From NCBI RefSeq assembly GCF_000308435.1, contig NZ_BAFR01000059.1:1-61762 (forward strand): a DNA stretch of 61,762 bases, in the 5' to 3' direction. Positions 50,419 through 60,597 of this stretch are shown one piece after another (position 1 is the first letter of the stretch; each line of letters starts with the position of its first letter). The position numbers and the translations under genes were made by a program. Below the pieces are notes generated by a model. The model was not told the origin of the DNA and searched no databases. It was given only the letters and a program-made list of their open reading frames with translations. The stretch is from Nocardia araoensis NBRC 100135. GTDB taxonomy: Bacteria > Actinomycetota > Actinomycetes > Mycobacteriales > Mycobacteriaceae.

Positions 50419-51963
50419 ATGTCGATGGTGCGGAGTGGGCGCGGTGCGCTCCCGGTGGCGGTGCTGGCGTCGCTCGCTGTGCTGGTGTCGGGGTGTGCCG
50501 CCACGCGCACCGAAACGGGACAGCCGCTGCCCGCGCCGCCCACCGGGCTGGAGAAGTTCTACGGACAGGTGGTGCAGTGGGGTGACTGCACCGGATTCGG
50601 CGGGCCCGACGACCGGCTGCCGCCGAGCGCCGAGTGCGCGCGGATCACCGTGCCGGTGGACTACGCGGCGCCCGACGGCCCGACCGCGCAGATCGCGGTG
50701 TCCCGGATGCGGGCGACCGGGCGGCGGGTCGGTTCGCTGGTGATGAACCCCGGCGGGCCGGGGGAGTCCGGCCTCGGCCTGTCGTCGCTCGGCAACAAGA
50801 CGGCGTTGGCCGAGCGCTTCGACCGGATCGGCTTCGACCCGCGCGGCGTCGGTTCCTCCACCCCCTCGATCGTCTGCCAGACGCCCCAGGAGCAGGACGC
50901 CGAGCGCGCGGAGCCGGAGGAGGACTACACGCCCGCGGGCATCGCCGACGCCGAGGGCGACAACACCCGGTACGCGGGCCGCTGCGCCGAGCGGACCGGA
51001 AAGGAATTCCTCGCCCATGTCGGCACCCGCGAGGTGGTGCAGGACCTCGACATCATGCGCGCCGCGTTCGGCGACGCGAAGCTGACCTACGTCGGCTACT
51101 CCTACGGCACCAAGATCGGTTCGGCGTACGCGGAGCGGTTCCCCGACCACGTGCGCGCCATGGTGCTCGACGGCGCCATCGATTCCTCGCAGGATCCGGT
51201 GCAGGAATCGTTGCGCCAGGCGGCGGGCTTCCAGAAGGTGTTCGACGCCTACGCCGCCGACTGCGCGCGCCAGCCGGACTGCCCGCTGGGCACCGATCCG
51301 GCGCAGGCGGTGCCGCGGTTCCGCGCGTTGGTGAACCCGCTGTGGGACAAGCCCGCGGCGACCACCGATCCGCGCGGGCTGACCTACGGCGACGCGGTCA
51401 CCGGCGTGCGTCAAGCCCTCTACACCGACGAGTTCTGGCAGGTGCTCACGCTGGGGCTGTCCGAACTGCGCGACGGGCGCGGCGACACGCTGCTCACGCT
51501 GGCCGACCTGTACGACGGCCGCCGCGACGACGGCACCTACGCCAACACCACCGACGCGTTCAACGCGATCCGCTGCGTGGACGATCCCCGCATCACCGAT
51601 CGCGCGGTGGCCGCACGTCAGGACGCGGAATACCGGAAGGCGGCCCCGTTCCTGGACGACGGGCGCGGCACCGGCGCGGCGCCGCTGGAGCTGTGCACCG
51701 CCTGGCCGGTGCCGAACTCGAGTACGCCGCATCGCATCTCGGTGACCGGCCTGCCGAAGACGGTGGTGGTGTCGACCACCGAGGACCCGGCGACCCCGTA
51801 CCAGGCCGGAGTCGACTTGGCCGACCAGCTGGGCGCCGCGCTGATCACCTATCAGGGCAACCGGCACACGGTGGCGCTCGCGGGCGGCGTCCCCTGCGTC
51901 GACGACGCGGTCATCGCCTATCTGGTCGACCTGACCGAACCCGCTTCCGGTCTCACCTGCTGA
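50419..51963 (+). CDS. Hip1/CaeA-like secreted serine protease (TAP-like alpha/beta hydrolase lipoprotein)
   Basis: The 514-residue product begins with a lipoprotein signal (LPVAVLASLAVLVSGCAATR). The alpha/beta fold shows VGSLVMNPGGPGESGLGLSS, then RFDRIGFDPRGVGSSTPSIV. The nucleophile elbow VGYSYGTKIG has Ser228, the same number as the catalytic serine of M. tuberculosis Hip1 (Rv2224c), as I recall. The acid is Asp456 (STTEDPATP) and the histidine His483 (GNRHTVAL). A TAP-like C-terminal domain closes the protein. It is expected at the cell envelope. It is divergent from panB and leads into glnA2 in the same direction, matching the M. tuberculosis order. Confidence 0.9.
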   Translation: MSMVRSGRGALPVAVLASLAVLVSGCAATRTETGQPLPAPPTGLEKFYGQVVQWGDCTGFGGPDDRLPPSAECARITVPVDYAAPDGPTAQIAVSRMRATGRRVGSLVMNPGGPGESGLGLSSLGNKTALAERFDRIGFDPRGVGSSTPSIVCQTPQEQDAERAEPEEDYTPAGIADAEGDNTRYAGRCAERTGKEFLAHVGTREVVQDLDIMRAAFGDAKLTYVGYSYGTKIGSAYAERFPDHVRAMVLDGAIDSSQDPVQESLRQAAGFQKVFDAYAADCARQPDCPLGTDPAQAVPRFRALVNPLWDKPAATTDPRGLTYGDAVTGVRQALYTDEFWQVLTLGLSELRDGRGDTLLTLADLYDGRRDDGTYANTTDAFNAIRCVDDPRITDRAVAARQDAEYRKAAPFLDDGRGTGAAPLELCTAWPVPNSSTPHRISVTGLPKTVVVSTTEDPATPYQAGVDLADQLGAALITYQGNRHTVALAGGVPCVDDAVIAYLVDLTEPASGLTC

Positions 51964-52086
51964 GCCCTTCGGTTGCTGATGGGTCACGCGACCCGGCCCG
52001 TTCCGGAAAAATCTCACAAACCGGACGATCCGACTGTGCGGAGTCTTCCGAAAAAATCCAGGTCAGCAATCTTAAGCGTGTATGTA

Positions 52087-52099
52087 ACACAGATTTAAC
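52087..52099 (+). promoter_or_regulatory. Candidate GlnR half-site pair upstream of glnA2
   Basis: GTAACACAGATTTAAC contains AC-N9-AC (AC at 52087-52088 and 52098-52099), the short consensus for actinobacterial GlnR sites, 24 bp before the glnA2 start. The surrounding 100 bp are A/T-rich compared with the genes. Nitrogen control of this glutamine synthetase by GlnR is plausible. The short motif can also arise by chance. Confidence 0.35.
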
Positions 52100-52122
52100 G
52101 CCGGATGCTTACGCTCGCGGGC

Positions 52123-53460
52123 ATGGATCGCCAGAAGGAATTCGTGCTGCGGACGCTCGAAGAGCGGGACATCCGCTTCGTACGTCTCTGGTTCACCGAC
52201 GTCTTGGGTTACCTGAAATCCGTCGCGATCGCGCCCGCCGAGCTCGAGGGCGCGTTCGAAGAGGGTATCGGTTTCGACGGCTCGGCCATCGAGGGCTTCG
52301 CCCGTGTCTCCGAGGCCGACATGGTCGCCCGGCCGGATCCGTCGACCTTCCAGGTGCTGCCGTGGGCAACGAGCAAGGGTCACCAGCACTCCGCGCGCAT
52401 GTTCTGCGACATCACCATGCCGGACGGCTCCCCGTCCTGGGCCGACCCGCGCCACGTGCTGCGCCGCCAGCTGAACAAGGCGGGCGATGTCGGCTTCAGC
52501 TGCTACGTGCACCCGGAGATCGAGTTCTTCCTGCTGGAGAACGGCGCGAGAGACGGCGCCCCGGTTCCCGCCGACACCGGCGGCTTCTTCGACCAGGCCG
52601 TGCACGACTCGGCGCCGAACTTCCGCCGCCACGCCATCGACGCGCTGGAGTCCATGGGCATCTCCGTCGAGTTCAGCCACCACGAGGGCGCTCCCGGCCA
52701 GCAGGAGATCGACCTGCGCTACGCCGACGCGCTGTCGATGGCCGACAACGTGATGACCTTCCGCTACCTGATCAAGGAAGTGGCCATCGACGAGGGCGTG
52801 CGCGCCACCTTCATGCCCAAGCCCTTCGCCGAGTACCCGGGCTCGGCGATGCACACGCACATGAGCCTGTTCGAGGGCGAGACCAACGCTTTCCACGACC
52901 CCGACGACCCGATCAACCTGTCGGAGACGGCGCGCGCGTTCATCGCGGGCATCCTCGAGCACGCCCCGGAGATCAGCGCGGTCACCAACCAGTGGGTGAA
53001 CTCCTACAAGCGCCTCATCCACGGCGGCGAGGCACCGACCGCGGCCTCGTGGGGCCGGTCCAACCGCTCCGCCCTGGTGCGCGTCCCGATGTACACGCCG
53101 AACAAGTCGTCCTCGCGCCGCGTCGAGATCCGCAGCCCAGATTCGGCGTGCAACCCCTACCTGGCGTTCGCCGTGCTGCTCGCGGCCGGTCTGCGGGGCA
53201 TCGAGAAGGGCTACACGCTGCCGCCGGAGGCCGAGGACGACGTGTGGTCGCTGACCGTCGCCGAGCGGCGCGCGATGGGCTTCCGTGAGCTGCCCGGCAC
53301 GCTGGACGAGGCGCTGGCGGCGATGGAGCGCTCGGAGCTGGTCGCAGAGACCCTGGGCGAGCACGTGTTCGACTTCTTCCTGCGCAACAAGCGCCGGGAG
53401 TGGGCGGACTACCGCAGTCAGGTCACGCCGTTCGAACTCCGTGAATATCTGGGGTTGTAA
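52123..53460 (+). CDS. glnA2: Glutamine synthetase, type I (GlnA2)
   Basis: The 445-residue product starts MDRQKEFVLRTLEERDIRFV. Landmarks of GS: FTDVLGYLKSVAIAPAELEG, FEEGIGFDGSAIEGFARV, YVHPEIEFFLLENG for metal ligands, GAPGQQEIDLRYADALSMAD, PGSAMHTHMSLFEG, VNSYKRLIHGGEAPTAASWG with NRSALVRVP, and VEIRSPDSACNPYLAFAVLL. The adenylylation loop tyrosine stretch of GlnA1 (NLYDLPPEE) is replaced by TLPPEAEDDVWSLTV. The length of 445 also matches the GlnA2 branch. The enzyme makes glutamine from glutamate, ammonia and ATP. It lies directly before glnE, whose substrate is normally GlnA1 rather than this enzyme. Confidence 0.95.
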   Translation: MDRQKEFVLRTLEERDIRFVRLWFTDVLGYLKSVAIAPAELEGAFEEGIGFDGSAIEGFARVSEADMVARPDPSTFQVLPWATSKGHQHSARMFCDITMPDGSPSWADPRHVLRRQLNKAGDVGFSCYVHPEIEFFLLENGARDGAPVPADTGGFFDQAVHDSAPNFRRHAIDALESMGISVEFSHHEGAPGQQEIDLRYADALSMADNVMTFRYLIKEVAIDEGVRATFMPKPFAEYPGSAMHTHMSLFEGETNAFHDPDDPINLSETARAFIAGILEHAPEISAVTNQWVNSYKRLIHGGEAPTAASWGRSNRSALVRVPMYTPNKSSSRRVEIRSPDSACNPYLAFAVLLAAGLRGIEKGYTLPPEAEDDVWSLTVAERRAMGFRELPGTLDEALAAMERSELVAETLGEHVFDFFLRNKRREWADYRSQVTPFELREYLGL

Positions 53461-53517
53461 CCCGGGCGATGTGCGGGGGCGGCGTGCGCGCGGTGCCGGC
53501 CCTGTAATTTGAGAGCC

Positions 53518-56500
53518 ATGGTCCGGCCACCGTCTGCCCGTTCCGCTGTCCCCGGTGTCGGTCGGCTCGGATTGCTCGAGCCGTCCGCCGCCGCGTCGCT
53601 GCGCGAACTGGGCTGGGACAACGTCGAGAGTATCCCCGTGCTGTGGTCGCTGTCCCGCGCGCCCGACGCCGATCTCGCGTTGAGCACGCTCATGCGGCTG
53701 CGCGAGAGCATCGGGGACGGTTGGGATGCCATCGATTCGGCGGTCCGTACCGATACGTCGCTGCGCGGCAGGCTGTTCGCGCTGCTCGGTTCGTCCAGCG
53801 CCTTCGGCGATCATCTCGTCGCGGCGCCGGAGGCATGGGAAGGGTTGCGCCGCAAGGAGTTGCCCGGACGCGACGATCTGATCGCCGATCTGCTCGCCGT
53901 GGTCGACGCGGTGCCCGAGGAAGGGCCGAACGCGACGCCGATGCTGTTTCGCGCGGGCATCTGCGGACCCGAAGTGGTGGCGTCGCTGCGCAAGCGCTAC
54001 CGCGATCATCTGATGCTGCTGGCCGCGCTGGATCTGGCGGCCACCGTGGAGAACGAGCCCGTGCTGCCCTACCAGGTGGTCGGCAGGCAGCTCACCGACC
54101 TGGCCGACGCCGCACTGACCGCGGCGCTGGCGGTCGCGGTGGCGCGGGTCTGCAAGGACGAGCCGGTTCCGGTGCGGCTGGGCGTGATCGCGATGGGCAA
54201 GTGCGGCGCGCGCGAGCTGAACTATGTCAGCGACGTCGACGTGGTGTTCGTCGCCGAGCCCGCCGACGCCACCGCGACGCGCTTGGCCGCGGAGATGATG
54301 AGCGTGGCGAGCCAGGCGTTCTTCGAGGTCGACGCCGCGCTGCGGCCGGAGGGCAAAGCCGGTGCGCTGGTGCGGACGCTGGATTCGCACGTCGCCTACT
54401 ACAAACGCTGGGCACGCACCTGGGAGTTCCAGGCGCTGTTGAAGAATCGACCGGCGACCGGTGACATCGCGCTCGGCGAGCAGTACCGCGCCGCGCTGAT
54501 GCCGATGGTGTGGTCGGCGTCGGAGCGTCCCGATTTCGTCGCCGACGTGCAGGCGATGCGCCGCCGGGTGGAGGATCTGGTGCCCGCCGATCTGCGCGAA
54601 CGCGAACTCAAGCTGGGCCGCGGCAGCCTGCGGGACGTCGAATTCGCGGTGCAGTTGCTGCAATTGGTGCACGGGCGCGTGGACGAGACGCTGCACGTGC
54701 AGGGCACCGTCGAGGCGCTGACCGCGCTGGCCGCGGGCGGCTACGTCGGTCGCGACGACGCGGCCAACCTCACGGCCTCCTACGAGTTCCTGCGGCTGCT
54801 GGAACACCGGCTCCAGTTGCAGCGGCTGCGTCGCACCCATACCCTGCCCGCCGCCGACGACGAGGAGGGCATGCGCTGGCTGGCCCGCGCGGCGCACATC
54901 CGGCCGGACGGCAGACAGGACGCGGTGGGTGTGCTGGCCAGTGAGATCCGCCGGAACGCGGTGCGCGTGCGGCGCTTGCACGCCAAGTTGTTCTACCGGC
55001 CGCTGCTGGATTCGGTGGTGCGGCTGGAGCCCGACGCGCTGCGCCTGAGTCCCGAGGCCGCCATCCGGCAGCTGGCCGCGCTCGGCTACGCGGCGCCGGA
55101 ACACGCTCTCGGTCACCTGAAGGCCCTCACCGGTGGTGTATCCCGCAAAGGGCGCATCCAAGCCCTGCTGCTGCCGACGCTGCTCGAATGGCTCGGTGAG
55201 ACACCGAATCCCGACGCGGGCCTGCTGGCCTATCGCCGGGTGTCGGAGGGGCTCGCCGACCAGATCTGGTTCCTGCGCGAACTGCGCGACGAGGGGGCGA
55301 TCGCACAACGGCTGATGATCGTGCTCGGATCCTCGGAATACCTGCCCGATCTGCTGATCAACGCGCCGGAGACGATCCGGATGTACGCCGACGGCCCGAG
55401 CGGCCCGCTGCTGCTCGGCCCGCAGCCCGACGAGGTGGCCCGCGGCATCCTCACCGCCGCCGCTCGGTACGACGACCCGAAACGTGCTGTGGCCGCGGCT
55501 CGTTCGCTGCGCAGACACGAACTCGCGCGGGTGGCGTCGGCCGATCTGCTCGGCATGCTCGAAGTGCCGCAGGTGTGCCGGGCGTTGTCGTCGGTGTGGG
55601 TCGCGGTGCTCGAGGCATCGTTGCGCGCGGTGATCCGGGGGAGCGAAGCGGAGATGGGCTGCCGCGCGCCCGCCGACATCGCGGTGATCGGCATGGGCAG
55701 GCTCGGCGGCATGGAGCTCGGCTACGGCTCGGACGCGGACGTGCTGTTCGTGTGCGACCCGCGGCCGGGCGAGGACGAGACCAAGGCCGTGAAGTGGGCG
55801 ATCGGGGTGGCCGATCGGGTGCAGCGACTGCTCGGCGCGCCGAGCACCGACCCGCCGCTGCACGTGGACGCCGGGCTGCGTCCGGAGGGGCGCAACGGCG
55901 CGCTGGTGCGCACGCTGGCCGCCTACGCGGCGTACTACCAGCAGTGGGCGCAACCCTGGGAGGTGCAGGCGCTGCTGCGCGCACACCAAGTGGCGGGCGA
56001 CGAGGAACTGGGGGTGCGTTTCCTGCACGTCATCGACAAGGTGCGGTACCCGGCGGGCGGCGTGTCGGCCGAGGCGGTACGCGAGATCCGGCGGATCAAG
56101 GCCAGGGTGGACGCGGAGCGGCTGCCCCGCGGCGCCGATCCGGCCACGCACACGAAGCTGGGCCGCGGGGGCCTGGCCGACATCGAGTGGACGGTTCAGC
56201 TGGTGCAGCTGCGGCACGCCCACGAGGTGCCCGGCTTGCACAACACCTCCACGCTCGAGGCGCTGGATGTGATCGAGCGGACCGAGCTACTGGACGCGCA
56301 GGACGTGGCGCTGCTGCGCGACGCGTGGCTGACCGCCACCAACGCCCGCAACGCCTTGGTCCTGGTGCGCGGCAAACCGAGCGATCAGCTACCGGGCCCG
56401 GGGCGGCTCCTTTCCGCCGTCGCCCGCGTCGCGGGGTGGCCCAACGACGACGGCAGCGAATTCCTCGACCACTACATGCGCGTCACCCGGCGCGCCAAAG

Positions 56501-56529
56501 CGGTCGTCGAACGAGTCTTCGGCGCGTGA
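53518..56529 (+). CDS. glnE: Glutamine-synthetase adenylyltransferase/deadenylase GlnE
   Basis: The 1003-residue product contains two nucleotidyltransferase halves. The N-terminal one has [20 protein letters not shown] with VVFV (deadenylylase), and the C-terminal one has [20 protein letters not shown] with LFV (adenylylase), each the G-SDxDxxF type. Connecting helical domains include [20 protein letters not shown] and [20 protein letters not shown], the paired repeats typical of this enzyme. It adds or removes AMP on glutamine synthetase in response to nitrogen status. ATG 53518 is 57 bp after glnA2, so the two are probably one operon. Its length matches the mycobacterial enzyme (about 1000). 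Confidence 0.95.
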   Translation: MVRPPSARSAVPGVGRLGLLEPSAAASLRELGWDNVESIPVLWSLSRAPDADLALSTLMRLRESIGDGWDAIDSAVRTDTSLRGRLFALLGSSSAFGDHLVAAPEAWEGLRRKELPGRDDLIADLLAVVDAVPEEGPNATPMLFRAGICGPEVVASLRKRYRDHLMLLAALDLAATVENEPVLPYQVVGRQLTDLADAALTAALAVAVARVCKDEPVPVRLGVIAMGKCGARELNYVSDVDVVFVAEPADATATRLAAEMMSVASQAFFEVDAALRPEGKAGALVRTLDSHVAYYKRWARTWEFQALLKNRPATGDIALGEQYRAALMPMVWSASERPDFVADVQAMRRRVEDLVPADLRERELKLGRGSLRDVEFAVQLLQLVHGRVDETLHVQGTVEALTALAAGGYVGRDDAANLTASYEFLRLLEHRLQLQRLRRTHTLPAADDEEGMRWLARAAHIRPDGRQDAVGVLASEIRRNAVRVRRLHAKLFYRPLLDSVVRLEPDALRLSPEAAIRQLAALGYAAPEHALGHLKALTGGVSRKGRIQALLLPTLLEWLGETPNPDAGLLAYRRVSEGLADQIWFLRELRDEGAIAQRLMIVLGSSEYLPDLLINAPETIRMYADGPSGPLLLGPQPDEVARGILTAAARYDDPKRAVAAARSLRRHELARVASADLLGMLEVPQVCRALSSVWVAVLEASLRAVIRGSEAEMGCRAPADIAVIGMGRLGGMELGYGSDADVLFVCDPRPGEDETKAVKWAIGVADRVQRLLGAPSTDPPLHVDAGLRPEGRNGALVRTLAAYAAYYQQWAQPWEVQALLRAHQVAGDEELGVRFLHVIDKVRYPAGGVSAEAVREIRRIKARVDAERLPRGADPATHTKLGRGGLADIEWTVQLVQLRHAHEVPGLHNTSTLEALDVIERTELLDAQDVALLRDAWLTATNARNALVLVRGKPSDQLPGPGRLLSAVARVAGWPNDDGSEFLDHYMRVTRRAKAVVERVFGA

Positions 56530-56583
56530 AGCCGCTGCTCGCGCGCAAGCCCTACGGAGGACCCGAGCGTGCTCGGCCCGGAC

Positions 56584-56919
56584 TCAGGGACCGACGGTGA
56601 GGCCGGTGCGGGCCGCGCGCTGTGCACCCCAGTCGTAGAGCGCGGTGAGGACCGGGACCAGAGTGCGGCCCTCGTCGGTGAGGGTGTATTCGACCTGCGG
56701 CGGCACCGTGTCGAAGATGGTGCGCCGGACCAGTCCGTCGGACTCCAGCTCGCGCAGTTGCTGGACGAGCATCTTCTCGCTGGTGGTCGGCATCCGCCTG
56801 CGCAACTCGCCATACCGGTGCACGCCCTCCTTCAAGTGGGCCAGGATCACCGGCTTCCACTTACCGCCGATCAGGTCGACGGTCACCTCCACGGCGCAGT
56901 TGTAGGCCTTACCGGGCAC
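56584..56919 (-). CDS. HxlR-family transcriptional regulator
   Basis: The 111-residue winged-helix protein starts MPGKAYNCAVEVTVDLIGGK. The family motif CAVEVTVDLIGGKWKPVILA (with the conserved cysteine) is followed by RYGELRRRMPTTSEKMLVQQ, the recognition helix, and PPQVEYTLTDEGRTLVPVLT, the wing. HxlR proteins often sense thiol or electrophile stress. It is divergent from the gene pair at 57026-58002, which are likely targets. It is convergent with glnE with 54 bp between. Confidence 0.92.
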   Translation of the reverse strand: MPGKAYNCAVEVTVDLIGGKWKPVILAHLKEGVHRYGELRRRMPTTSEKMLVQQLRELESDGLVRRTIFDTVPPQVEYTLTDEGRTLVPVLTALYDWGAQRAARTGLTVGP

Positions 56920-57025
56920 ATGTCCTCCGGGTACTCACTGAAAAGTGCGTTCTTGTAACACTGTAATCATCGCGATTCCATGAATGCCGTTCGTATCGAC
57001 CACCGCAGACATGGAGCGAAACATC

Positions 57026-57352
57026 GTGAAGGTCATCGTTTTCGACCGCTTCAAGCCAGGCGTCACGCTGGAGACGATCAACCCGTACCTGCCCGAGGAG
57101 GTCGCCAATGTGTGGCGGCTGTGGAAGGCGGGCATCGTGCGGGAGAACTACGCCCGCGCCGACGAGCCGGGCGTGGTGATCGTATTCGAGGTCGACAGCG
57201 TGGAGGACGCGCGCAAGTACGTCGCGGATTTCCCGCTGACCAAGGCCGGGTACCTGGAATGGACCTTCGTGCCGGTCCAGGCGCCCTTGCCGCTGGAGGC
57301 GCTGATGGATCCGGCCGTCGACGTCGCCGAGCCCTACGACCGGACCGCGTGA
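57026..57352 (+). CDS. Small YciI/muconolactone-isomerase-like protein
   Basis: GGAGCG seven bases before GTG 57026 favours this start; ATG 57011 and ATG 56984 lie upstream in frame. The 108-residue product begins MKVIVFDRFKPGVTLETINP. It looks like the ferredoxin-fold alpha/beta barrel of the YciI/muconolactone isomerase group: NVWRLWKAGIVRENYARADE, GVVIVFEVDSVEDARKYVAD, FPLTKAGYLEWTFVPVQAPL. Proteins of this kind, encoded by HxlR-controlled genes, are common. The enzyme activity is unknown. The stop overlaps or abuts the isochorismatase-like gene. Confidence 0.75.
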   Translation: MKVIVFDRFKPGVTLETINPYLPEEVANVWRLWKAGIVRENYARADEPGVVIVFEVDSVEDARKYVADFPLTKAGYLEWTFVPVQAPLPLEALMDPAVDVAEPYDRTA

Positions 57353-57354
57353 GC

Positions 57355-58002
57355 ATGCGGCACGCCTTCGGCCTGAGCATCCCGCAGACCCTCTCGGACG
57401 CCTGCGATCCCGCGCGGATGGCGCTGCTCATCTACGACATGCAGGTCGGCATCGTGCGGCAGATACCCGGCGGCGAGGAGATCGTGCGAGCGTGCGTGCG
57501 GCTGCGCGACGCCGCGCGAGCGGCGGGCTTCCGGGTGTTCTACACCCGGCACATGTCCCTGCCGGTCGCGGCGTCGGGCGTGGCCCAGTTGCGCACCGCC
57601 ATGTCCTGGCAGCGCGTGGACGACCCGGTGGACGTGCGCTCGAGCTTCCCGCAGGGTTCGCCGCAATTCCACTTGGTGCCCGAATTGGCGCCGGGTCCGG
57701 ACGAGGTGGTGTTCGACAAGATCACCATGTCGGCGTTCGCGGCGACGCCGCTGGACTTCGCGCTGCGCGACTGCGGCATCGACACCTATGCCGTGGCGGG
57801 CATCGCCATGGAGGTGGGCATCGAGCCGACCGTCCGGCACAGCCTGGACCTGGGCTACCTGCCGATCATCGTCACCGACGCGTGCGGCGCCGGTCATCCG
57901 GCTGCGGCCGAAAGGTCCTATGCCACTCTCGAATTCACCGGCGGATCGCTCACCACGGACACCGCCGCGCTCACAGCGGCCATGAGTCGGCCCTGCGACT
58001 GA
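57355..58002 (+). CDS. Isochorismatase-like hydrolase family protein
   Basis: The 215-residue product starts MRHAFGLSIPQTLSDACDPA. The family fold shows MALLIYDMQVGIVRQIPGGE with the catalytic Asp, then VVFDKITMSAFAATPLDFAL with Lys. The position of the usual nucleophilic cysteine reads GIAMEVGIEPTVRHSLDLGY: a glycine stands where Cys is found in nicotinamidases and N-carbamoyl hydrolases. True isochorismatases also lack Cys here. It may be co-translated with the preceding gene, as GTG 57349 overlaps its stop. Substrate unknown. Confidence 0.85.
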   Translation: MRHAFGLSIPQTLSDACDPARMALLIYDMQVGIVRQIPGGEEIVRACVRLRDAARAAGFRVFYTRHMSLPVAASGVAQLRTAMSWQRVDDPVDVRSSFPQGSPQFHLVPELAPGPDEVVFDKITMSAFAATPLDFALRDCGIDTYAVAGIAMEVGIEPTVRHSLDLGYLPIIVTDACGAGHPAAAERSYATLEFTGGSLTTDTAALTAAMSRPCD

Positions 58003-58119
58003 CGCAGTGGCCCGGCGAACCGGTGCGCGCCGCGTGCCGGTTTCGCGGCCATCAGTTCGTTCGTCTGAATACGCGATCGCGCCCTGGCATAGGGTGATCG
58101 GGTCACCGATTCTCGCGGG

Positions 58120-58413
58120 TCAGCTCGCCTGCTGTGGGGTGTTCGCGGCGCGGGTCAAGGTCTGGAAGCGATCGACGAACCGGCGCAGGGCGAGCCGGTC
58201 CTCGTCGCCGAGCCCGTTCGCGGTCGTGACGGTGACCTCGGTGCCGGCGCGGATCCGCAGGACGTCCCAGGCCACCGGCAGGACGGGCGCGTGCACGCTG
58301 CGCCCGTTGCTGCTGACCGTGATGGACGAGCGATACATACCCGGAACGAAGGCCAGGTCTTCGGCGATCTCGGCCGTGAGCGGTCCCGGCGCGCGGAATT
58401 GCTCGACGTACAT
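58120..58413 (-). CDS. Hypothetical small protein, weakly HPr-like
   Basis: The ATG at 58413 is preceded by GGGGGAGG. The 97-residue product (MYVEQFRAPGPLTAEIAEDL...) has the ordered stretch YRSSITVSSNGRSVHAPVLP and then VLRIRAGTEVTVTTANGLGD followed by EDRLALRRFVDRFQTL. The strand-helix pattern and the placement of VHAPV recall HPr-fold proteins, where HARP would carry the phosphate, but the family's arginine is missing. I treat the function as unknown. It is convergent with the isochorismatase-like gene. Confidence 0.5.
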   Translation of the reverse strand: MYVEQFRAPGPLTAEIAEDLAFVPGMYRSSITVSSNGRSVHAPVLPVAWDVLRIRAGTEVTVTTANGLGDEDRLALRRFVDRFQTLTRAANTPQQAS

Positions 58414-58560
58414 TCCTCCCCCTCGACATGCCGCCATCAGTTCCCATCCAGACTAGGCGCGCCGGGTCGTCGAGCGTCGGCAGACGTGCATGCGGTCCGG
58501 TTCCGCCGCCTGTCGAGCGCGTCGTGGGCGAGGGTCCCCGACCTAGGGCAGGTGCCCTGA

Positions 58561-59265
<705 letters not shown>

Positions 59266-59371
59266 CTTCTCCCACAGGCGTCGCCCGGGCGAAATATCGT
59301 CAGCCCCCGAAGTGCCCGGGCTTCCTGTGGTCTCGGGCTGCACCGGATCGATAGTGCCTAGGCTCGACCGC

Positions 59372-60316
59372 ATGCGTAAATGGATGAACCGGGCACTGCT
59401 CGGTGCGGGGTGGTGCGCAGTAGCCGCGGGCGCCATCGGGATGGTGCTGCATTTCGGGGCGTGGCAGCGACGCGGGTTGGTGTTGCTCGCGTCGGGGGCG
59501 TCGTATCTCATGATCGGCGCGATCGTCGGCTCGGTGCTGTTGCTGATCGCGCGCGGGTGGCGCAGCGCGGCTGTCGCCGGGGTGCTGGCCGTGGCGACGC
59601 TCTGGACGCTGGTGCCCGCGTTCGTGCCGGAGGGCCGGGCCGCGAGCGGTCCGCAGCTGACCGTCATGCAGTCGAACCTCCTGTTCGGCGGCGCCGATCC
59701 GGACGCGGTGGTGCGCGCGGTCCGGGACAACCGGGTCGACGTGCTGACCGTGGACGAACTGACCGACGCCGCGCTGGTGCGGTTGGCGGGCGCGGGTCTG
59801 CTCGGTGAATTGCCGTACCGCTACACCGAGCCCACCCGCGACGGCGGTGGCGGCACCGGCATCTACAGCCGATATCCGCTGCGGGACACCAGGAAATACG
59901 ACGGATACATCCTCAACACCCTCTCCGCGACGATGGATCACCCCGAACGCGGACCGATCAGCGTCTTCGCGTTCCATCCGGTGCCGCCGCCGTTCGATTT
60001 CCCCGCCTGGCAGGCGGAGATGCGCAGGACCCGGGAGATCCTCGACGCGCAGCGGGGCCCGGCCATCGTCGGCGCGGACTTCAACGCGACCCGCGACCAC
60101 ACGGCCTTCCGCGACCTGCTGCGCGGGAGCTTCGCCTCGGCGGCCGACCAGGCCGGCGCGGGCCTGCTGCCCACCTTCCCCGCCGATCGAACCTGGGGCC
60201 CGGTGATCGGCATCGACCACATCTTGCTCGCCGACGCCACCGCAGAACAGGTACACACCCTCACCGTCCCCGGCTCGGACCATCGAGCGCTGCTCGCCCA
60301 CATCCGCCTGCGGTGA
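59372..60316 (+). CDS. Membrane-anchored endonuclease/exonuclease/phosphatase-family protein
   Basis: The 314-residue product starts with three hydrophobic helices in residues 8-92 (LLGAGWCAVAAGAIGMVLHF; LVLLASGASYLMIGAIVGSV; AVAGVLAVATLWTLVPAFVP). The catalytic domain follows: MQSNLLFGGADPDAVV, DVLTVDELTDAAL, FAFHPVPPPFDF, GPAIVGADFNATRDHTAFRD, IGIDHILL and PGSDHRALLAHIRL. The D-N and SDH motifs are those of the EEP superfamily of Mg-dependent phosphodiesterases. Its active site would face outside. A substrate such as a phospholipid or nucleotide is not predictable. Confidence 0.9.
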   Translation: MRKWMNRALLGAGWCAVAAGAIGMVLHFGAWQRRGLVLLASGASYLMIGAIVGSVLLLIARGWRSAAVAGVLAVATLWTLVPAFVPEGRAASGPQLTVMQSNLLFGGADPDAVVRAVRDNRVDVLTVDELTDAALVRLAGAGLLGELPYRYTEPTRDGGGGTGIYSRYPLRDTRKYDGYILNTLSATMDHPERGPISVFAFHPVPPPFDFPAWQAEMRRTREILDAQRGPAIVGADFNATRDHTAFRDLLRGSFASAADQAGAGLLPTFPADRTWGPVIGIDHILLADATAEQVHTLTVPGSDHRALLAHIRLR

Positions 60317-60597
60317 CTCCACCTGCCGACCTCGCCACCCCGTGCACGGCTCGGATCGACGGCGCGCTCCGGCACGGCTCGCGCCGATCCGCACCCGCCG
60401 ACCAGGTGCGACTCGAGTACCACCAGCCCGGCCGGACACCGGATAACCCTGCTGCGCGCCTGACCGGGCGCGAAATCGCTGCGCGCCTTGCTGATCCGGC
60501 GGCGATCGTGGCGCTGTGATGCGCGCGGCGCGCTCGCGGCGATTACGATGTGAGCGCTCGGCGGGCCCGAGACGCGGTACTCGGGGAGGCGAGTTCG
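60317..60597. other. Short intergenic stretch before the metallopeptidase gene
   Basis: 281 bp. An open frame beginning at 60313 (GTG overlapping the previous stop) has no family features and is probably not a gene. The last 20 bases carry the GGGGAGG ribosome site of the next gene. Confidence 0.45.

Noticed and set aside
52072..56241. 1389-codon open frame on the minus strand across glnA2 and glnE
   Set aside because: It runs opposite two highly conserved genes and reads as Arg/Ala/His-rich sequence with no domain. Such frames arise from the strong third-position GC bias.
58120..58413. Assignment of this gene as a phosphocarrier HPr
   Set aside because: The HPr active-site HxRP is not present and only a vague fold pattern is shared, so it is left as hypothetical.
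60313..60519. 68-codon frame after the endonuclease/phosphatase-family gene
   Set aside because: It has no ribosome site, no recognisable features and biased composition, so it is more likely intergenic sequence.
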